NCBI GenBank assembly: GCA_902785575.1
Contig: CACZZF010000014.1
Span: forward strand, 91,352-155,351
Direction of reading: 5' to 3'
Length of the DNA: 64,000 nucleotides
Source of the DNA: an uncultured Bacteroidia bacterium
Lineage (GTDB): Bacteria; Bacteroidota; Bacteroidia; Bacteroidales; UBA932
A program made the position numbers and the translations under genes. Shown piece after piece: positions 1 to 9,900 of the stretch. Within the stretch, counting starts at the first letter, position 1; every line of letters starts with the position of its first letter. The notes below the pieces were generated by a model that was not told where the DNA came from, ran no database searches, and worked only from the letters and a program-made list of their open reading frames with translations.

Positions 1-580
1 ATCCGTAATTCAGGAAGTTATTGGGGTATGGGTTATACCTGTCCCGGTAAAACTTATCCACATTTGGGAAAACATTTTTCCAATAAAAAGCGGCGGCTCT
101 TGCCTCCATATTGCCACTGTCGCCGCTGCGGACATTTCTGGACCAAATCAGCATGTTCTCTGCTTCCGATCCCGTGATGTATTTCAAAACGGCTGCCTGA
201 TTCCTTATTTTCGCTTCCACAGTTTGCTGCCACAACTGCTTCCTCAGCGGCATAGACGCTCTTAACTGGTCTTTGAAACGCTCTGACTGCACACTGTGTG
301 ACTCCAATGGCAGCATCAGTCCCGTCGGCATTGACTTCTCGTTGCAGGTTATCAATGCCACATTATTGTCAAGTAAGGCGGAAATGGTTGAAGATGTGAT
401 GGTTATTTGCTTATTATCCAAAATGACCACCCCGATGTCCTCTATCGGGATGGTCTTTACCGGATTAAGAAGGTCTTCGTCGGAGGGCAAATCACCGTCA
501 TCTGGTTTTCCGATGACAAGTTGGGAATGCCGCAACGAGAGATAGGCTGGGTTGCCGAAATAAAGAGTTCTCTTAATCAT
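1..580 (-). CDS. cas1: CRISPR-associated endonuclease Cas1 (type II), N-terminal part, cut by window edge
   Basis: Integrase subunit that with Cas2 inserts new spacers. Reading leftward from the ATG at 578-580 the frame stays open to the window edge, giving about 193 residues that begin MIKRTLYFGNPAYLSL and reach FYRDRYNPYPNNFLNYG, the last being the usual segment ahead of the metal-binding core of type II Cas1. The N-terminal beta domain is complete; the catalytic helical domain lies outside the window. The start overlaps the end of cas9 by 8 bases (573-580), so the two are translationally coupled. cas2 and the repeat array are expected further left. Family assignment is by recognised sequence pattern; confident. 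Confidence 0.93.
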   Translation of the reverse strand, partial: MIKRTLYFGNPAYLSLRHSQLVIGKPDDGDLPSDEDLLNPVKTIPIEDIGVVILDNKQITITSSTISALLDNNVALITCNEKSMPTGLMLPLESHSVQSERFKDQLRASMPLRKQLWQQTVEAKIRNQAAVLKYITGSEAENMLIWSRNVRSGDSGNMEARAAAFYWKNVFPNVDKFYRDRYNPYPNNFLNYG

Positions 581-3500
581 ATTCTCCAATTGCTACGATG
601 TGACCGAGGTGATCAGTACGAACCTTGATGACTTGGTTCATAATTTGGATATTTGTGATCCGCTTCCAAGTAATATTCCGAAGGGCTTTATCCTCGTCGC
701 TGACAGATGTCTCAAGATGGTGCCTGAATACATAATACTTACTGCTTAGTTTTTGGACTCTGAACAGATGAGGGCTGATTTTGGCGGCGTTGGCAGGATC
801 CAAAAGATCGATCTCGTTAGGATCAAACCCGCTTGTCTCATCAGGAAATACAAACATCTCGTTCACCTTCAGGCTATAGAGGAAAGACCATCCATTTGTT
901 CGGTTGAAGCTCTTGTCTACAACGGGTAATCCAAGATTGATCCTATTCAATGCCTCGAACATTGGCACAACAGATTCTTGAATCTGCCCTTTGTTATCCA
1001 TATACAACGCCACATGATGGTTATTGCGCAGGTTAACATAATCATTTGGGATTGTATTGCCTTCTGAGTCAAGCATTAATTTCCCATTTTTATCCCGCTT
1101 GTCATGAATGGCTGACAGATCGAAGTTCTCGCCAATGGTTACTCGCTTGATTGGAATTGTCTTCGCTTCATCCAACCAGATTGGATTCTGTTCAAGATTG
1201 GAGAGAGCCTCGCGGACATTTCCACCACATTCGGTGATGCGGTCTTGGATCTTCTTTCTAGCTTGTGCGTCGAGAACTTTCTCCACACTCAAATCAGGTG
1301 CCACATTCTTCCTGATGCTGAATACAGTCTTGAATCTGACGCATTTAACCTTATCGGGGACAGTCGAAGAATGTGCGTCATCAAGGTAGATAGGATTCTT
1401 GTCGATAGAGTTTTTCCCGGTGAAGGCTTTCTTCGGGTCGCCACCGAATTCCTTTAATCGAGCGAGCAGAGCTTCACGAATACGCTTGGACGAGACACTT
1501 GTTATGACATCTTCTGTCATTTTCGATCCTACGGCTACCTCAAAGGTCTCATATTGCTTGCGTTTTCCATACACTTGCTCTTTATGGAGCGCACCACGAG
1601 GGGTTAATTCAATTCTACGGACTTCTCCATTGGATGTCTTAATCTTATTGATGTTCCTTGTAACCACCTTGTTCTTCGCTTTTATGGAGACGAGGGTGGA
1701 ATCAAGACTTCTCTTACACTCTTGCCTGAGTTCGTCCAAAGGCATTGGAGGGGTAAATATTCTTTTACTGCCTGTCTGGACAGTATTTTTCTGATACAGG
1801 CCATAGAATACGGAATCTTTATCGCTTTTTGCGTTAAGGTTATTAAGAATATTGATATGTTCCCTTCTGGTAAAAGCGATGGTGATTGCGTCCATGGCGT
1901 GGTGACGATGATCATTTCGTTTTGTCCAGTCCTTGATTTTCGGCACTTTACGTCCATCGCTATATTCAACAACATAGGTCTTGCCTACTTTGTCGTATTT
2001 GTTGAAATTGAGCTCTTTCAATACATCCACCAATTGCCATTCCTCACGAAGACGTGAAGTAACCTCGCCAGTCGTAGGTAAGACATCCTTGACATATTGG
2101 CTAAGGATTTCCATGGACTTTTTCGCTATGTATTGCGAATTCCTTAGATCTCTTTCAATAAATCCTATGGGGATATCGGTCTCCGGCATAAGAAGATACT
2201 TTCTTTTTCTTTCACTGATAATTCCTCTGTTTGCCAGGTCGTCAACTCTTAGTCGATATTCCTCATACCCTTGATTCCCAAACTTTTCTTTCACAAAATC
2301 GTTGGCGGTTTTTCTCCCCTTTTCAATATTGACATCTTTGAACTCTATGGTTTTATTCGCAAACGAATCGTCGAATAAAAGGGCCTGAGGTATAATATGT
2401 TCAATATCAATTTCTTTGGAGAATAATTGAGTTGGGGAAACATATTTATTGGAGTAAAGGGTCTTGTAGCCGTTCTCCTTGAGTTCATCATAAAGCCGAT
2501 AGCGGATAATGTCCGCTTTCCTTACATTCGGAATTCCGAACTGAGTCTGAAGAATCTTGATGATTTCTTCGTTCCGTTTTGAATATGCAAGGTTGTCATT
2601 TGTTGCTTTTTCCCTTTCTTTAGCACTTTGTTTCAATTCTCTCGCCAATTCTATGTGAATCTCATCCGGTTTGCCATACGCTTCTGACGCTGCGTTGACG
2701 ACATTGATCATCTGGTTGAGGATTTTTTCGACGACTGGATTCCGTAGTTCTCCTTTAGGGAGCAACTCAAGTTTTTCCACTAAAACTCTGTTTTCCTGTT
2801 GCTCCTTAGTGAGGGAATTGGAATGGTTGTACCCGGCTTGTAAGCACGCCTCATCATACCTATAACCTTGCTTTAAAAACGGGAGGATTTTTTTTATAGC
2901 CTTATGGCTCAATGACGAATAGTCGTCTTTAAACGTTAAGTTGCTGATCACTTTCGAGTATTCATGATCAAGGCCGGTGATTGACGATATTTTTTCGATC
3001 AAGGACTTTGTCCCCGTCGCCGAGTTGTCTCCCTCGTATGAATAGAGCAGGTGCCAAAGCTTAAATAGGGGCTGCTGCTCAAATTGCTCTTTGGGAAGGG
3101 ATGTGTCGAATGTGAATATGTTTGAATCACAGCCCAGCATTGAGAAAACGTCTTTGATAAGATTGAGGAGGTCGTCAAATCTTATCTTATCCAAATCATA
3201 CGCCCCATGTCCGGACAAATCGACAATCTCAAGGTATTTTGAGAACAGACTGCTTAAAGTGGAGTTACCTTCCACAGACTCATAGTTGAGTTTGTATCTC
3301 CGGGTGTTTTTGCCGATTATTTTTAAGACTTCGCCTTGCCTAAGCGTTGCTTTGATGGACAACTCTTTGGCAATCAATTGTTTCTCCTCGATGCTAATCG
3401 GGACATTGACACCTGATTCTTTGTCAAGGATGGTAAGATTATTCAAAACCTGCCAGATTTTGAATTCTTGGAACATGAGTGAGGATCGTGGCGCGACACG

Positions 3501-4697
3501 GCTTCCGGTAATCTTGGTCTTTTCCTTACCGTCTATTATGACTTTGATAGGGTGGCTTTCGAATTCACAGAAGGATATCAAGCCTTTTTGAGACTTCAGC
3601 GGACGCTGAAAGAAGATGATGGTGTCGGAGATCCTCTGCTTTAATGATTTGGTTAAACCGTTATGGTAAGAAGCCTGAGTGTCCCAAAGCCTGTTGAACT
3701 CATCAATATAATCCTGCCTGTAGAATACTCTGTTCTTTGTGCTGTAGGAAGGATCTTCGGTTATTGAACGATACAGATATTGTCCGACCGTTTCTCCTTT
3801 GAAATACAATTCTTTGCTTCTGTCGCTAATCGCACCCAGATAGCCATTTGAATTGGAGATTTCTCCTCTCAGGTCGGCAATGACATAGGCTAAAACTTCG
3901 GGCTCAAGCTTTTTGGAGAGTGCTTCGACTCTCCAAGAAATCGCTTGAGCCTTACGGTCCTTCCCTTTGTTGTCAGCGGTGAAGATGTGATATTTGCCAA
4001 GGAATACCTTGCTTGTTCCTGTTTTCCCCTGATTAGAAATCTGTTTTTTGAACTCCTCAGTAAGTATATCCGGATAGTAATCTCTTTGAATGGACCAAAT
4101 CAGGTTAAGCTCTTTTTCTAAATCTGATCGATAGAAATCGAATCGTGCCGGTTTCCCTGCTTCAATAGATTTGAGAGAATACTGTGCCGGCGTGATCCCA
4201 GAGGAGTGGAGTTCCTTTGCGATTTGCATTCCGTCTATTAGCTGGCCTTCTTCGGAAGAATTCGCTTTACGAGAGCTTTTGTATCCTCGTTTTTTATTGA
4301 TTGATAGAAGTACCCTGGCAAAATCTTCCAGGGAAATCTCTTCGGTTGCGGCCTTGGCTCTCAGTCTCAACGTCTCATGGGTGCTTCCTTTCCCATTTTC
4401 AGAAAGACTCGTCGAATCGTCAATCCACCCTTCGTCTTTGAGTATAGAGATGAGATTGTCTCGACGCTGTTTACGTCGTTGTAAATTGCGCCGCATACCT
4501 CTCTTTAATGTTCTATCCGCATTGGTTGTCGAGGCTTTCCCTTTTTCAAAATTGTCCTTCTCTTCAACTGATATAGGTACGACACGTGACCCACAGCCAA
4601 GAATTGAAGATTGTTCGTTGGTATTATCCGCAGAATTAACCATTGCCCAGCCAACGCTAGTCGTTCCGAGGTCAAGTCCAAGAATCTTTTTCATCAT
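573..4697 (-). CDS. cas9: CRISPR-associated endonuclease Cas9, subtype II-C
   Basis: RNA-guided double-strand DNA nuclease of 1374 residues, a usual size for Bacteroidetes II-C Cas9. RuvC-I is seen at the N-terminus (GLDLGTTSVGWA, Asp9); RuvC-II in IHIELARELK (Glu683); the HNH domain in IDIEHIIPQALL (His767); RuvC-III in HHAMDAI (His933, Asp936). An arginine-rich bridge helix follows RuvC-I (RGMRRNLQRRKQRR). All expected catalytic residues are present, so both nuclease centres look intact. Two adjacent ATGs (4697, 4694) could start it. It is followed by cas1 with an 8-base overlap and preceded, divergently, by a candidate tracrRNA. No csn2 or cas4 is visible between cas9 and cas1; II-C is inferred from that order and from the protein, not from a search. 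Confidence 0.97.
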   Translation of the reverse strand: MMKKILGLDLGTTSVGWAMVNSADNTNEQSSILGCGSRVVPISVEEKDNFEKGKASTTNADRTLKRGMRRNLQRRKQRRDNLISILKDEGWIDDSTSLSENGKGSTHETLRLRAKAATEEISLEDFARVLLSINKKRGYKSSRKANSSEEGQLIDGMQIAKELHSSGITPAQYSLKSIEAGKPARFDFYRSDLEKELNLIWSIQRDYYPDILTEEFKKQISNQGKTGTSKVFLGKYHIFTADNKGKDRKAQAISWRVEALSKKLEPEVLAYVIADLRGEISNSNGYLGAISDRSKELYFKGETVGQYLYRSITEDPSYSTKNRVFYRQDYIDEFNRLWDTQASYHNGLTKSLKQRISDTIIFFQRPLKSQKGLISFCEFESHPIKVIIDGKEKTKITGSRVAPRSSLMFQEFKIWQVLNNLTILDKESGVNVPISIEEKQLIAKELSIKATLRQGEVLKIIGKNTRRYKLNYESVEGNSTLSSLFSKYLEIVDLSGHGAYDLDKIRFDDLLNLIKDVFSMLGCDSNIFTFDTSLPKEQFEQQPLFKLWHLLYSYEGDNSATGTKSLIEKISSITGLDHEYSKVISNLTFKDDYSSLSHKAIKKILPFLKQGYRYDEACLQAGYNHSNSLTKEQQENRVLVEKLELLPKGELRNPVVEKILNQMINVVNAASEAYGKPDEIHIELARELKQSAKEREKATNDNLAYSKRNEEIIKILQTQFGIPNVRKADIIRYRLYDELKENGYKTLYSNKYVSPTQLFSKEIDIEHIIPQALLFDDSFANKTIEFKDVNIEKGRKTANDFVKEKFGNQGYEEYRLRVDDLANRGIISERKRKYLLMPETDIPIGFIERDLRNSQYIAKKSMEILSQYVKDVLPTTGEVTSRLREEWQLVDVLKELNFNKYDKVGKTYVVEYSDGRKVPKIKDWTKRNDHRHHAMDAITIAFTRREHINILNNLNAKSDKDSVFYGLYQKNTVQTGSKRIFTPPMPLDELRQECKRSLDSTLVSIKAKNKVVTRNINKIKTSNGEVRRIELTPRGALHKEQVYGKRKQYETFEVAVGSKMTEDVITSVSSKRIREALLARLKEFGGDPKKAFTGKNSIDKNPIYLDDAHSSTVPDKVKCVRFKTVFSIRKNVAPDLSVEKVLDAQARKKIQDRITECGGNVREALSNLEQNPIWLDEAKTIPIKRVTIGENFDLSAIHDKRDKNGKLMLDSEGNTIPNDYVNLRNNHHVALYMDNKGQIQESVVPMFEALNRINLGLPVVDKSFNRTNGWSFLYSLKVNEMFVFPDETSGFDPNEIDLLDPANAAKISPHLFRVQKLSSKYYVFRHHLETSVSDEDKALRNITWKRITNIQIMNQVIKVRTDHLGHIVAIGEYD

Positions 4698-4717
4698 TAT
4701 ACGAATTTGCCTTTTAA

Positions 4718-4725
4718 CAAATTTA
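4718..4725 (-). promoter_or_regulatory. Putative -7 element of the cas9-cas1 promoter
   Basis: TAAATTTG on the minus strand fits the Bacteroidetes -7 consensus TAnnTTTG exactly and lies 20 bases ahead of the cas9 ATG, implying a very short leader. A clear TTTG -33 element is not seen at the expected spacing, so strength is uncertain. Confidence 0.5.
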
Positions 4726-4732
4726 AATAATA

Positions 4733-4764
4733 TTTGGTATTTGAAGAATAGTTCTATAAATTAG
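4733..4764 (+). promoter_or_regulatory. Putative tracrRNA promoter (TTTG-N20-TAAATTAG)
   Basis: TTTG at 4733-4736 is followed after exactly 20 bases by TAAATTAG at 4757-4764, one mismatch from the Bacteroidetes -7 consensus TAnnTTTG. The predicted start point (about 4769-4772) is the 5' end of the candidate tracrRNA. The element is divergent from, and close to, the cas9 promoter. Confidence 0.6.
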
Positions 4765-4768
4765 CAAA

Positions 4769-4853
4769 TGAAAAATGAAGCCATTCACAATAAGGATTAT
4801 TCCGTTGTGAAAACATTAAGGGCGGGTCAAATATTGACTCGCTCTTCTTTTTT
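4769..4853 (+). ncRNA. Candidate tracrRNA of the type II-C CRISPR system
   Basis: A short transcription unit divergent from cas9, with promoter upstream and a strong terminator at its end. The segment TTCACAATAAGG at 4784-4795 resembles the end of the anti-repeat in known II-C tracrRNAs (compare CTACAATAAGG in Neisseria). Its complement predicts a crRNA repeat starting (G/A)TTGTGAAT.GCTT, close to the GTTGTGATTTGCTT start of common Bacteroidetes II-C repeats. CACAA (4786-4790) can also pair with TTGTG (4805-4809) around GGATTATTCC. The anti-repeat is probably 4769-4791 and the tail is the terminator hairpin. The array is not in the window, so pairing with the real repeat is untested. Confidence 0.75.
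4820..4853 (+). terminator. Rho-independent terminator of the tracrRNA
   Basis: An 11-pair stem (4820-4830 with 4834-4844, two G-U pairs) closes a three-base ATA loop and is followed by a T-rich tract ending in six Ts (4848-4853). This is the typical last hairpin of a tracrRNA. Confidence 0.8.
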
Positions 4854-5060
4854 GTAATATGTAGACTGGTACGTAAGATTTTGATTGTGAGTGATATGAA
4901 AAATCTGCCGGTCTTGATTTTTTGACCGGCAAGTTGGTTATCTTATTTATTATGAACCACTTCCGTTCCAGCAAGATGTCGGGGTTTTCCGCGGGAGGTC
5001 ATGCGTGTTGTTGGCTTGGATTTTGCGGCTTTTTATGGATAGGTTTAAACTATACTATGA
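4854..5060. other. Intergenic region with an inverted repeat
   Basis: No coding frame is supported between the tracrRNA and the next gene. GCCGGTC at 4907-4913 pairs with GACCGGC at 4924-4930 over a 10-base loop. Read leftward the hairpin is followed by a T-rich stretch, so it could terminate leftward transcription, but no gene nearby needs that; its role is unknown. Confidence 0.4.
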
Positions 5061-5501
5061 ATGATGAAAAACGTGTTTCTTTCCGCGGCATTGATGCTTC
5101 TGTCTATCAGTGCTTTCGCCCAGACCGCCGAGGAAAACCTGTTCTCCGGTCCGGATGACTTTGACACGTACCCTCGTGAGGTCTATTGCGAGATAGAGTC
5201 TTATACCAAGAGGATTTTAACAAACAAAGTCGCTGTCAAGGTGGATTTCGGTCAAGAGGCTGACTACAGGTACAAAGACAGCCGGCTCGTTGACGAGAAT
5301 GGTGAGGACATTATTTTCAACTCCATCGTCGATGCCGCTAATTACATGGCAAAACGAGGCTGGATATTCAAGCAGGCCTATGTTATCCAAGACATTGACT
5401 CGGGCGCTATCTCTACGCATTGGATCATGTCCAAGAAGGTAACCAGTCCCGAGCAGATATTGGAAGGACTGCGTACTTACCGAATGACAATTCAGCAGTA
5501 G
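5061..5501 (+). CDS. Small secreted protein of unknown function
   Basis: 146 residues beginning with a clear Sec signal peptide (MMKNVFLSAALMLLSISAFAQ, cleavage likely after Ala-Gln near residue 21), then an acidic soluble domain without a lipobox. The second Met (5064) is an equally possible start. I do not recognise the family; such Ala-Gln cleaved proteins with one small domain are common in Bacteroidales. It is convergent with metK, 22 bases apart. Function cannot be inferred from context. Confidence 0.7.
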   Translation: MMKNVFLSAALMLLSISAFAQTAEENLFSGPDDFDTYPREVYCEIESYTKRILTNKVAVKVDFGQEADYRYKDSRLVDENGEDIIFNSIVDAANYMAKRGWIFKQAYVIQDIDSGAISTHWIMSKKVTSPEQILEGLRTYRMTIQQ

Positions 5502-5523
5502 CGACGCTGGTTATGCCAATATC

Positions 5524-6771
5524 TTAAAGTCCGAACTCGTTGCGAATGAGATCGACGGAGTCCAGTTTTTCCCAAGCGAAGAACTGGACTTCTTCTTTGA
5601 CTTCCTTTCCATCGCGCCAAAGAGTCACTGTCTCGGTGTATGGATCCCTGCCGAAATGGCCATAGGCGGCCGTGGGCTCGTAGATGGGGTTTTTCAATCC
5701 GAATTTGCGGATAATCGCGGCCGGGCGCAGGTCGAACATCTTCCCGATCTTGTCCGCTATCTCAGCGTCAGGGATTATTCCGGTTCCCTTGGTATTGACA
5801 TATACGCTAACCGGCTTGGCCACGCCAATGGCGTAGGCGATCTGGACCATCATCTCCTCAGCCACTCCGGCAGCAACCATATTCTTGGCTATATACCTGG
5901 CGGCATATGCGGCGCTGCGGTCAACCTTGGAAGGATCCTTCCCGGAGAATGCTCCGCCACCATGGGCTGAGCGGCCTCCGTAGGTGTCCACGATTATCTT
6001 CCTGCCGGTAAGGCCGGTGTCTCCGGCGGGGCCGCCGATTACGAACTTCCCGGTTGGATTGACATGGAGTATAAAGTCCCCTTTGAATAGGGATGCCGTG
6101 GCAGAATCGAGTTTGGCTATTACCCTGGGCAGCAATATGTTCCGGACGTCGTTCTCAATTCTGGAATGCATCTCCTCGTCGGAACCGAACTCGTCATGCT
6201 GGGTTGAGAGAACTATAGTGTGGACCCTGACAGGCTTGTCGTTAGAGTCGAACTCTATTGTGTACTGTGCCTTTGAGTCCGGCCTCAAGTAAGGCATCAG
6301 CTCGAGCTCGTTGTGCCTGATGTCAGCCAATTCCTTGAGAGTAAGATGGGAGAGGTACAGGGCAAGTGGCATGTAGTTCCCGGTGGCCTTGCAGGCGTAA
6401 CCGAACATCATACCCTGGTCTCCAGCCCCTTGATCCTCAGGAGTTTCCCGGGACACGCCCCGGTTAATGTCCTGGCTCTGCTCATGGATCTGGGAAAGCA
6501 CTCCGCAGGAGTTGCCGTCGAACATGTAATCGGCTTTGTTGTATCCGATCCGGTTGATCACGTCGCGGACAGTTCCCTGGATGTCGACATAAGCGTCGGA
6601 GCGGACCTCGCCGCCCACAATCACCAGACCGGTGGAGCAAAAAGTCTCGCAAGCGACCCTGGATTCGGGATCACGGCGGAGAAACTCGTCAAGAATAGCG
6701 TCTGAAATCTGGTCGGCCACCTTATCAGGATGGCCCTCGGAGACTGACTCCGAAGTGAAAAGGTAATTCAT
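5524..6771 (-). CDS. metK: S-adenosylmethionine synthase
   Basis: Makes S-adenosylmethionine from methionine and ATP in the cytoplasm. The 415-residue protein starts at [19 protein letters not shown], the signature N-terminal ATP/methionine-binding motif, and carries [12 protein letters not shown] and the P-loop-like [19 protein letters not shown], with family-typical length. It stands alone leftward. Its leader carries a SAM-II-like riboswitch and a consensus promoter, so feedback by its own product is likely. Confidence 0.98.
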   Translation of the reverse strand: MNYLFTSESVSEGHPDKVADQISDAILDEFLRRDPESRVACETFCSTGLVIVGGEVRSDAYVDIQGTVRDVINRIGYNKADYMFDGNSCGVLSQIHEQSQDINRGVSRETPEDQGAGDQGMMFGYACKATGNYMPLALYLSHLTLKELADIRHNELELMPYLRPDSKAQYTIEFDSNDKPVRVHTIVLSTQHDEFGSDEEMHSRIENDVRNILLPRVIAKLDSATASLFKGDFILHVNPTGKFVIGGPAGDTGLTGRKIIVDTYGGRSAHGGGAFSGKDPSKVDRSAAYAARYIAKNMVAAGVAEEMMVQIAYAIGVAKPVSVYVNTKGTGIIPDAEIADKIGKMFDLRPAAIIRKFGLKNPIYEPTAAYGHFGRDPYTETVTLWRDGKEVKEEVQFFAWEKLDSVDLIRNEFGL

Positions 6772-6829
6772 ATCTTTAGCATTTTTTAGACCGAGGTTGC
6801 AAGCGGGTCAAATCCGTCCTCGGAAGTTT
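6772..6829 (-). promoter_or_regulatory. Candidate SAM-II riboswitch in the metK leader
   Basis: On the minus strand the leader has a stem CCGAGG/CCTCGG (plus-strand positions 6818-6823 and 6791-6796) enclosing ATTTGACC and CTTGCAA, followed by a conserved-looking TGCTAAAG that runs into the ATG. This matches the SAM-II (metA RNA) pattern as I remember it: a P1 stem holding a GAUUUAACC-like strand and UUGCAA, then GCUAAA for the pseudoknot. In SAM-II, ligand binding locks the 3' pseudoknot and hides the ribosome binding region; here that part directly abuts the metK start. Not verified by covariance search. Confidence 0.75.
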
Positions 6830-6836
6830 TCGTCCG

Positions 6837-6868
6837 CAAAGATAAGATAATTCTCTGTATGAATGAAA
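6837..6868 (-). promoter_or_regulatory. metK: metK promoter (TTTC-N20-TATCTTTG)
   Basis: On the minus strand, TATCTTTG (6837-6844) is an exact Bacteroidetes -7 element; 20 bases upstream lies TTTC (6865-6868), one mismatch from TTTG. The predicted start is at about 6830, immediately before the riboswitch. Confidence 0.65.
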
Positions 6869-6960
6869 TAAATTTTAGCAACCCGATTATTTATATTAAT
6901 TTCGCAGGTTATTTAGAAAAGAGGAAAAATATAACAACTTTTATATTACTTAAATCCATT

Positions 6961-9900
6961 ATGGTTCAATCAATTAAAAGAGGATTTGCCGCTTTGGTGG
7001 CGATCTTTGCGGGAGTCGCCGCCTTTGCGCAGGTCACGACTTCCAGCCTCGCCGGAAACATCAAAGATGAGACCGGGGAGCCCTTGACTGGAGCCGCTGT
7101 GGTAGCAGTCCACACTCCTTCAGGCACCCAGTATGCCGCCGTGGCTAACATCGACGGTAACTACACGATCAACGGTATGCGTGTTGGAGGTCCCTACAAG
7201 GTGACCATCTCCTTCCTGGGCTACCAGACGATCGAGTACACGGATGTGACTCTCCAGCTCGCTGAGACTTTCAACCTCAACGCGCAGCTTAAGGCTGACA
7301 ATGAGATGCTGGAGTCTTCCGTTGTCATCGCTTCTCCCGCCTCCAAACTCGCTGTCGAGAAGACAGGTGCGGCCACGAACATCAACAGCCAGCAGATCTC
7401 CAATTTGCCGACTGTCTCAAGAAGCATTACCGATGTCACCAGGCTTTCTCCTTACGGTGGTAATGGTACTACCTTCGCCGGTATGGACGGACGTTCATCG
7501 AACTTCACTGTTGATGGCGCAAACTTCAACAACAACTTCGGCCTTAGCGCCGGACTTCCCGGAGGTGGCAATCCTATCTCGATTGACGCCATTGAGGAAC
7601 TTCAGGTCGTGATTTCCCCTTACGACGTGCGTCAAACCAACTTCATCGGTGGTGGTATCAACGCTATCACAAAGTCAGGTACCAACACCTTCAAGGGATC
7701 CGCTTATGTCTATCACCGCAACGAGAACCTTCGCGGTGACGCCATCGAGGGCGAGCAGATCAGTGGCGCCCGCGACAAGGACCGCAGCACCACTTACGGT
7801 ATGACTTTCGGAGGCCCTATCATCAAGAACAAGCTCTTCTTCTTCGTCAACGCCGAGCAGTCCAAGATCCCTACGATTGTCAATCGCTGGAGAGGATCCG
7901 AGGATGGCAAGATGGATGCTGACAATAAGATTTCCCGCACGAAACTCTCTGACCTTAAGACGGTCTCTGATTTCGTGAAGAGCAAATACGGTTACGACAC
8001 AGGTTCATGGACTGATTTCCCCGCCAACGAGGACAACACCAAGCTCCTTGCCCGTATCGACTGGAACATCTCCAATAACCATCACCTCGCTATCAGGTAC
8101 AACTACACTCTGAACAACTCCTGGAACACCCCCAACGCCACTTCGATGGACGGTGGTACCCGTATGTCCGGAGCCCGTATGTCCCAGTACTCAATGTCCT
8201 TCGCTAACTCAATGTATGCCAACAGGAACATGGTCAGCACCTGGTCATTCGACCTTAATAGCCGTCTGTCCGAGAGTCTTTCCAACCAGTTCCTCGCCAC
8301 ATATTCCAAGGTCCAGAACCCTATCCGAAGCAGCACGTCCGAGGAGTTCCCCTTCATCGATATCCTCGATGACTCCCAGGAGAACAACTACATGGCTCTC
8401 GGTTATGAGCTTTTCACCTGGAACAACGCTGTCAATGAGGTCAACTACAACATCAAGGACGACTTGACATGGTATAAGGGCAACCACAAGATCATGGGTG
8501 GTGTCAACTACGAGTACCAGATGGCTGACAACCAGTACATGCGTAACGGTTCCGGTTACTATCGTTACAGCAGCCTCAATGACTTCCTGACAGGTGCCGC
8601 TCCTGAGATCGTCAACCTTACCTACGGTTACGACGGTGAGCTCAAGCCCGCTGCCCGTGTCCGTTTCCACAAGCTCGGAATCTATATCCAGGACGAGTGG
8701 AACGCCACTGACAAGTTCAAGCTTACTTACGGTGCCCGTGTCGACGGCCTGTTCTTCGACGACGGCGACCTTATGACCAACGAGGCTATCAAGGCCCTGA
8801 CTTATCATCCGAAGGCCAAGAATTACGCGGAGACTCACATCGACACCGGCCAGTGGCCTACAGGTGCTATCACGATCTCCCCTCGTCTTGGATTCTCTTG
8901 GGATGTCATCGGTGACAAGAGTCTCAAGGTCCGCGGCGGTACCGGTTTCTTCTCCGCACGTCTGCCTCTCGTGTTCTTCACGAATATGCCTACCAACGGC
9001 GGTCTCGTCCAGTATCAGGCTCAGATCAATGCTAAGAATGCCAAAGCCAAGGGATTCTCGATGGACACCTTCGCCGGAGGTCTTGTGACTGACGCCAACG
9101 GCAAAGCCACCGTCGCCGCCCTTTATGACAAGTTGATCTCCCTGGGTTATCCCAGCACTGTCAGCCCTAAGGATGGAACAGTTCCTTCTTCGATCAGCGC
9201 TGTCGATCCTGACTTCAAGATGCCTCAGATCTGGAAGACTTCCCTCGCTATTGACTATTCTTTCCCGACGGCCTTCCCGATGAGCCTCACCGCTGAAGGA
9301 ATATTCAACAAGACCATCAACGGCGTGTCCATCTCCGACTGGAGCATGACCAACGTCGGCGGTTACGCCAGGTTCAACGGAGCTGACAACCGTCCTATCT
9401 ATCCTTCCGGTTTCCGCAACGCCACCAAGGCCTTTGTCCTTGAGAACACCAACAAGGGTTATGGCTGGACCGGTAACGTGACATTCAATATCCGTCCTGT
9501 CGAAGGTGTCAGCTTCATGGCCGCTTACACCCATACCGTCTCCAAGGAGATTACCGGTATGCCTGGTTCTGCCGCCGAGTCCGCTTTCACATACGTTCCC
9601 ACTTCCGAGGGTCCGAACTACATCAAGCTTCACAACTCTCAGTACGTGACTCCTGACCGTGTCGTGGCGGCTCTCGACCTCAACGACAAGAGTGGCAACC
9701 ACTTCAACTTCATTTACGAGACCTGGAGGGGTGGCTACAAAGAGTCTTACATGCTCACCAACGACATGAATGGTGACGGTTACGCCTACGATGCCATCTA
9801 TATTCCTACAGATGAGCAGGTCAACAAGAACGAGTTCCGTTTCGTCAACACCGACAGCCGCGACCGTTTCATGGATTATGTCCACAAGGACAAGTACATG

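Noticed and set aside
4904..4932. Inverted repeat as part of the tracrRNA
   Set aside because: It lies beyond a strong terminator of the tracrRNA unit.
6859..6960. Upstream ATG at 6859 as the start of the TonB receptor
   Set aside because: It would place 34 non-signal residues before a clear signal peptide starting at 6961.
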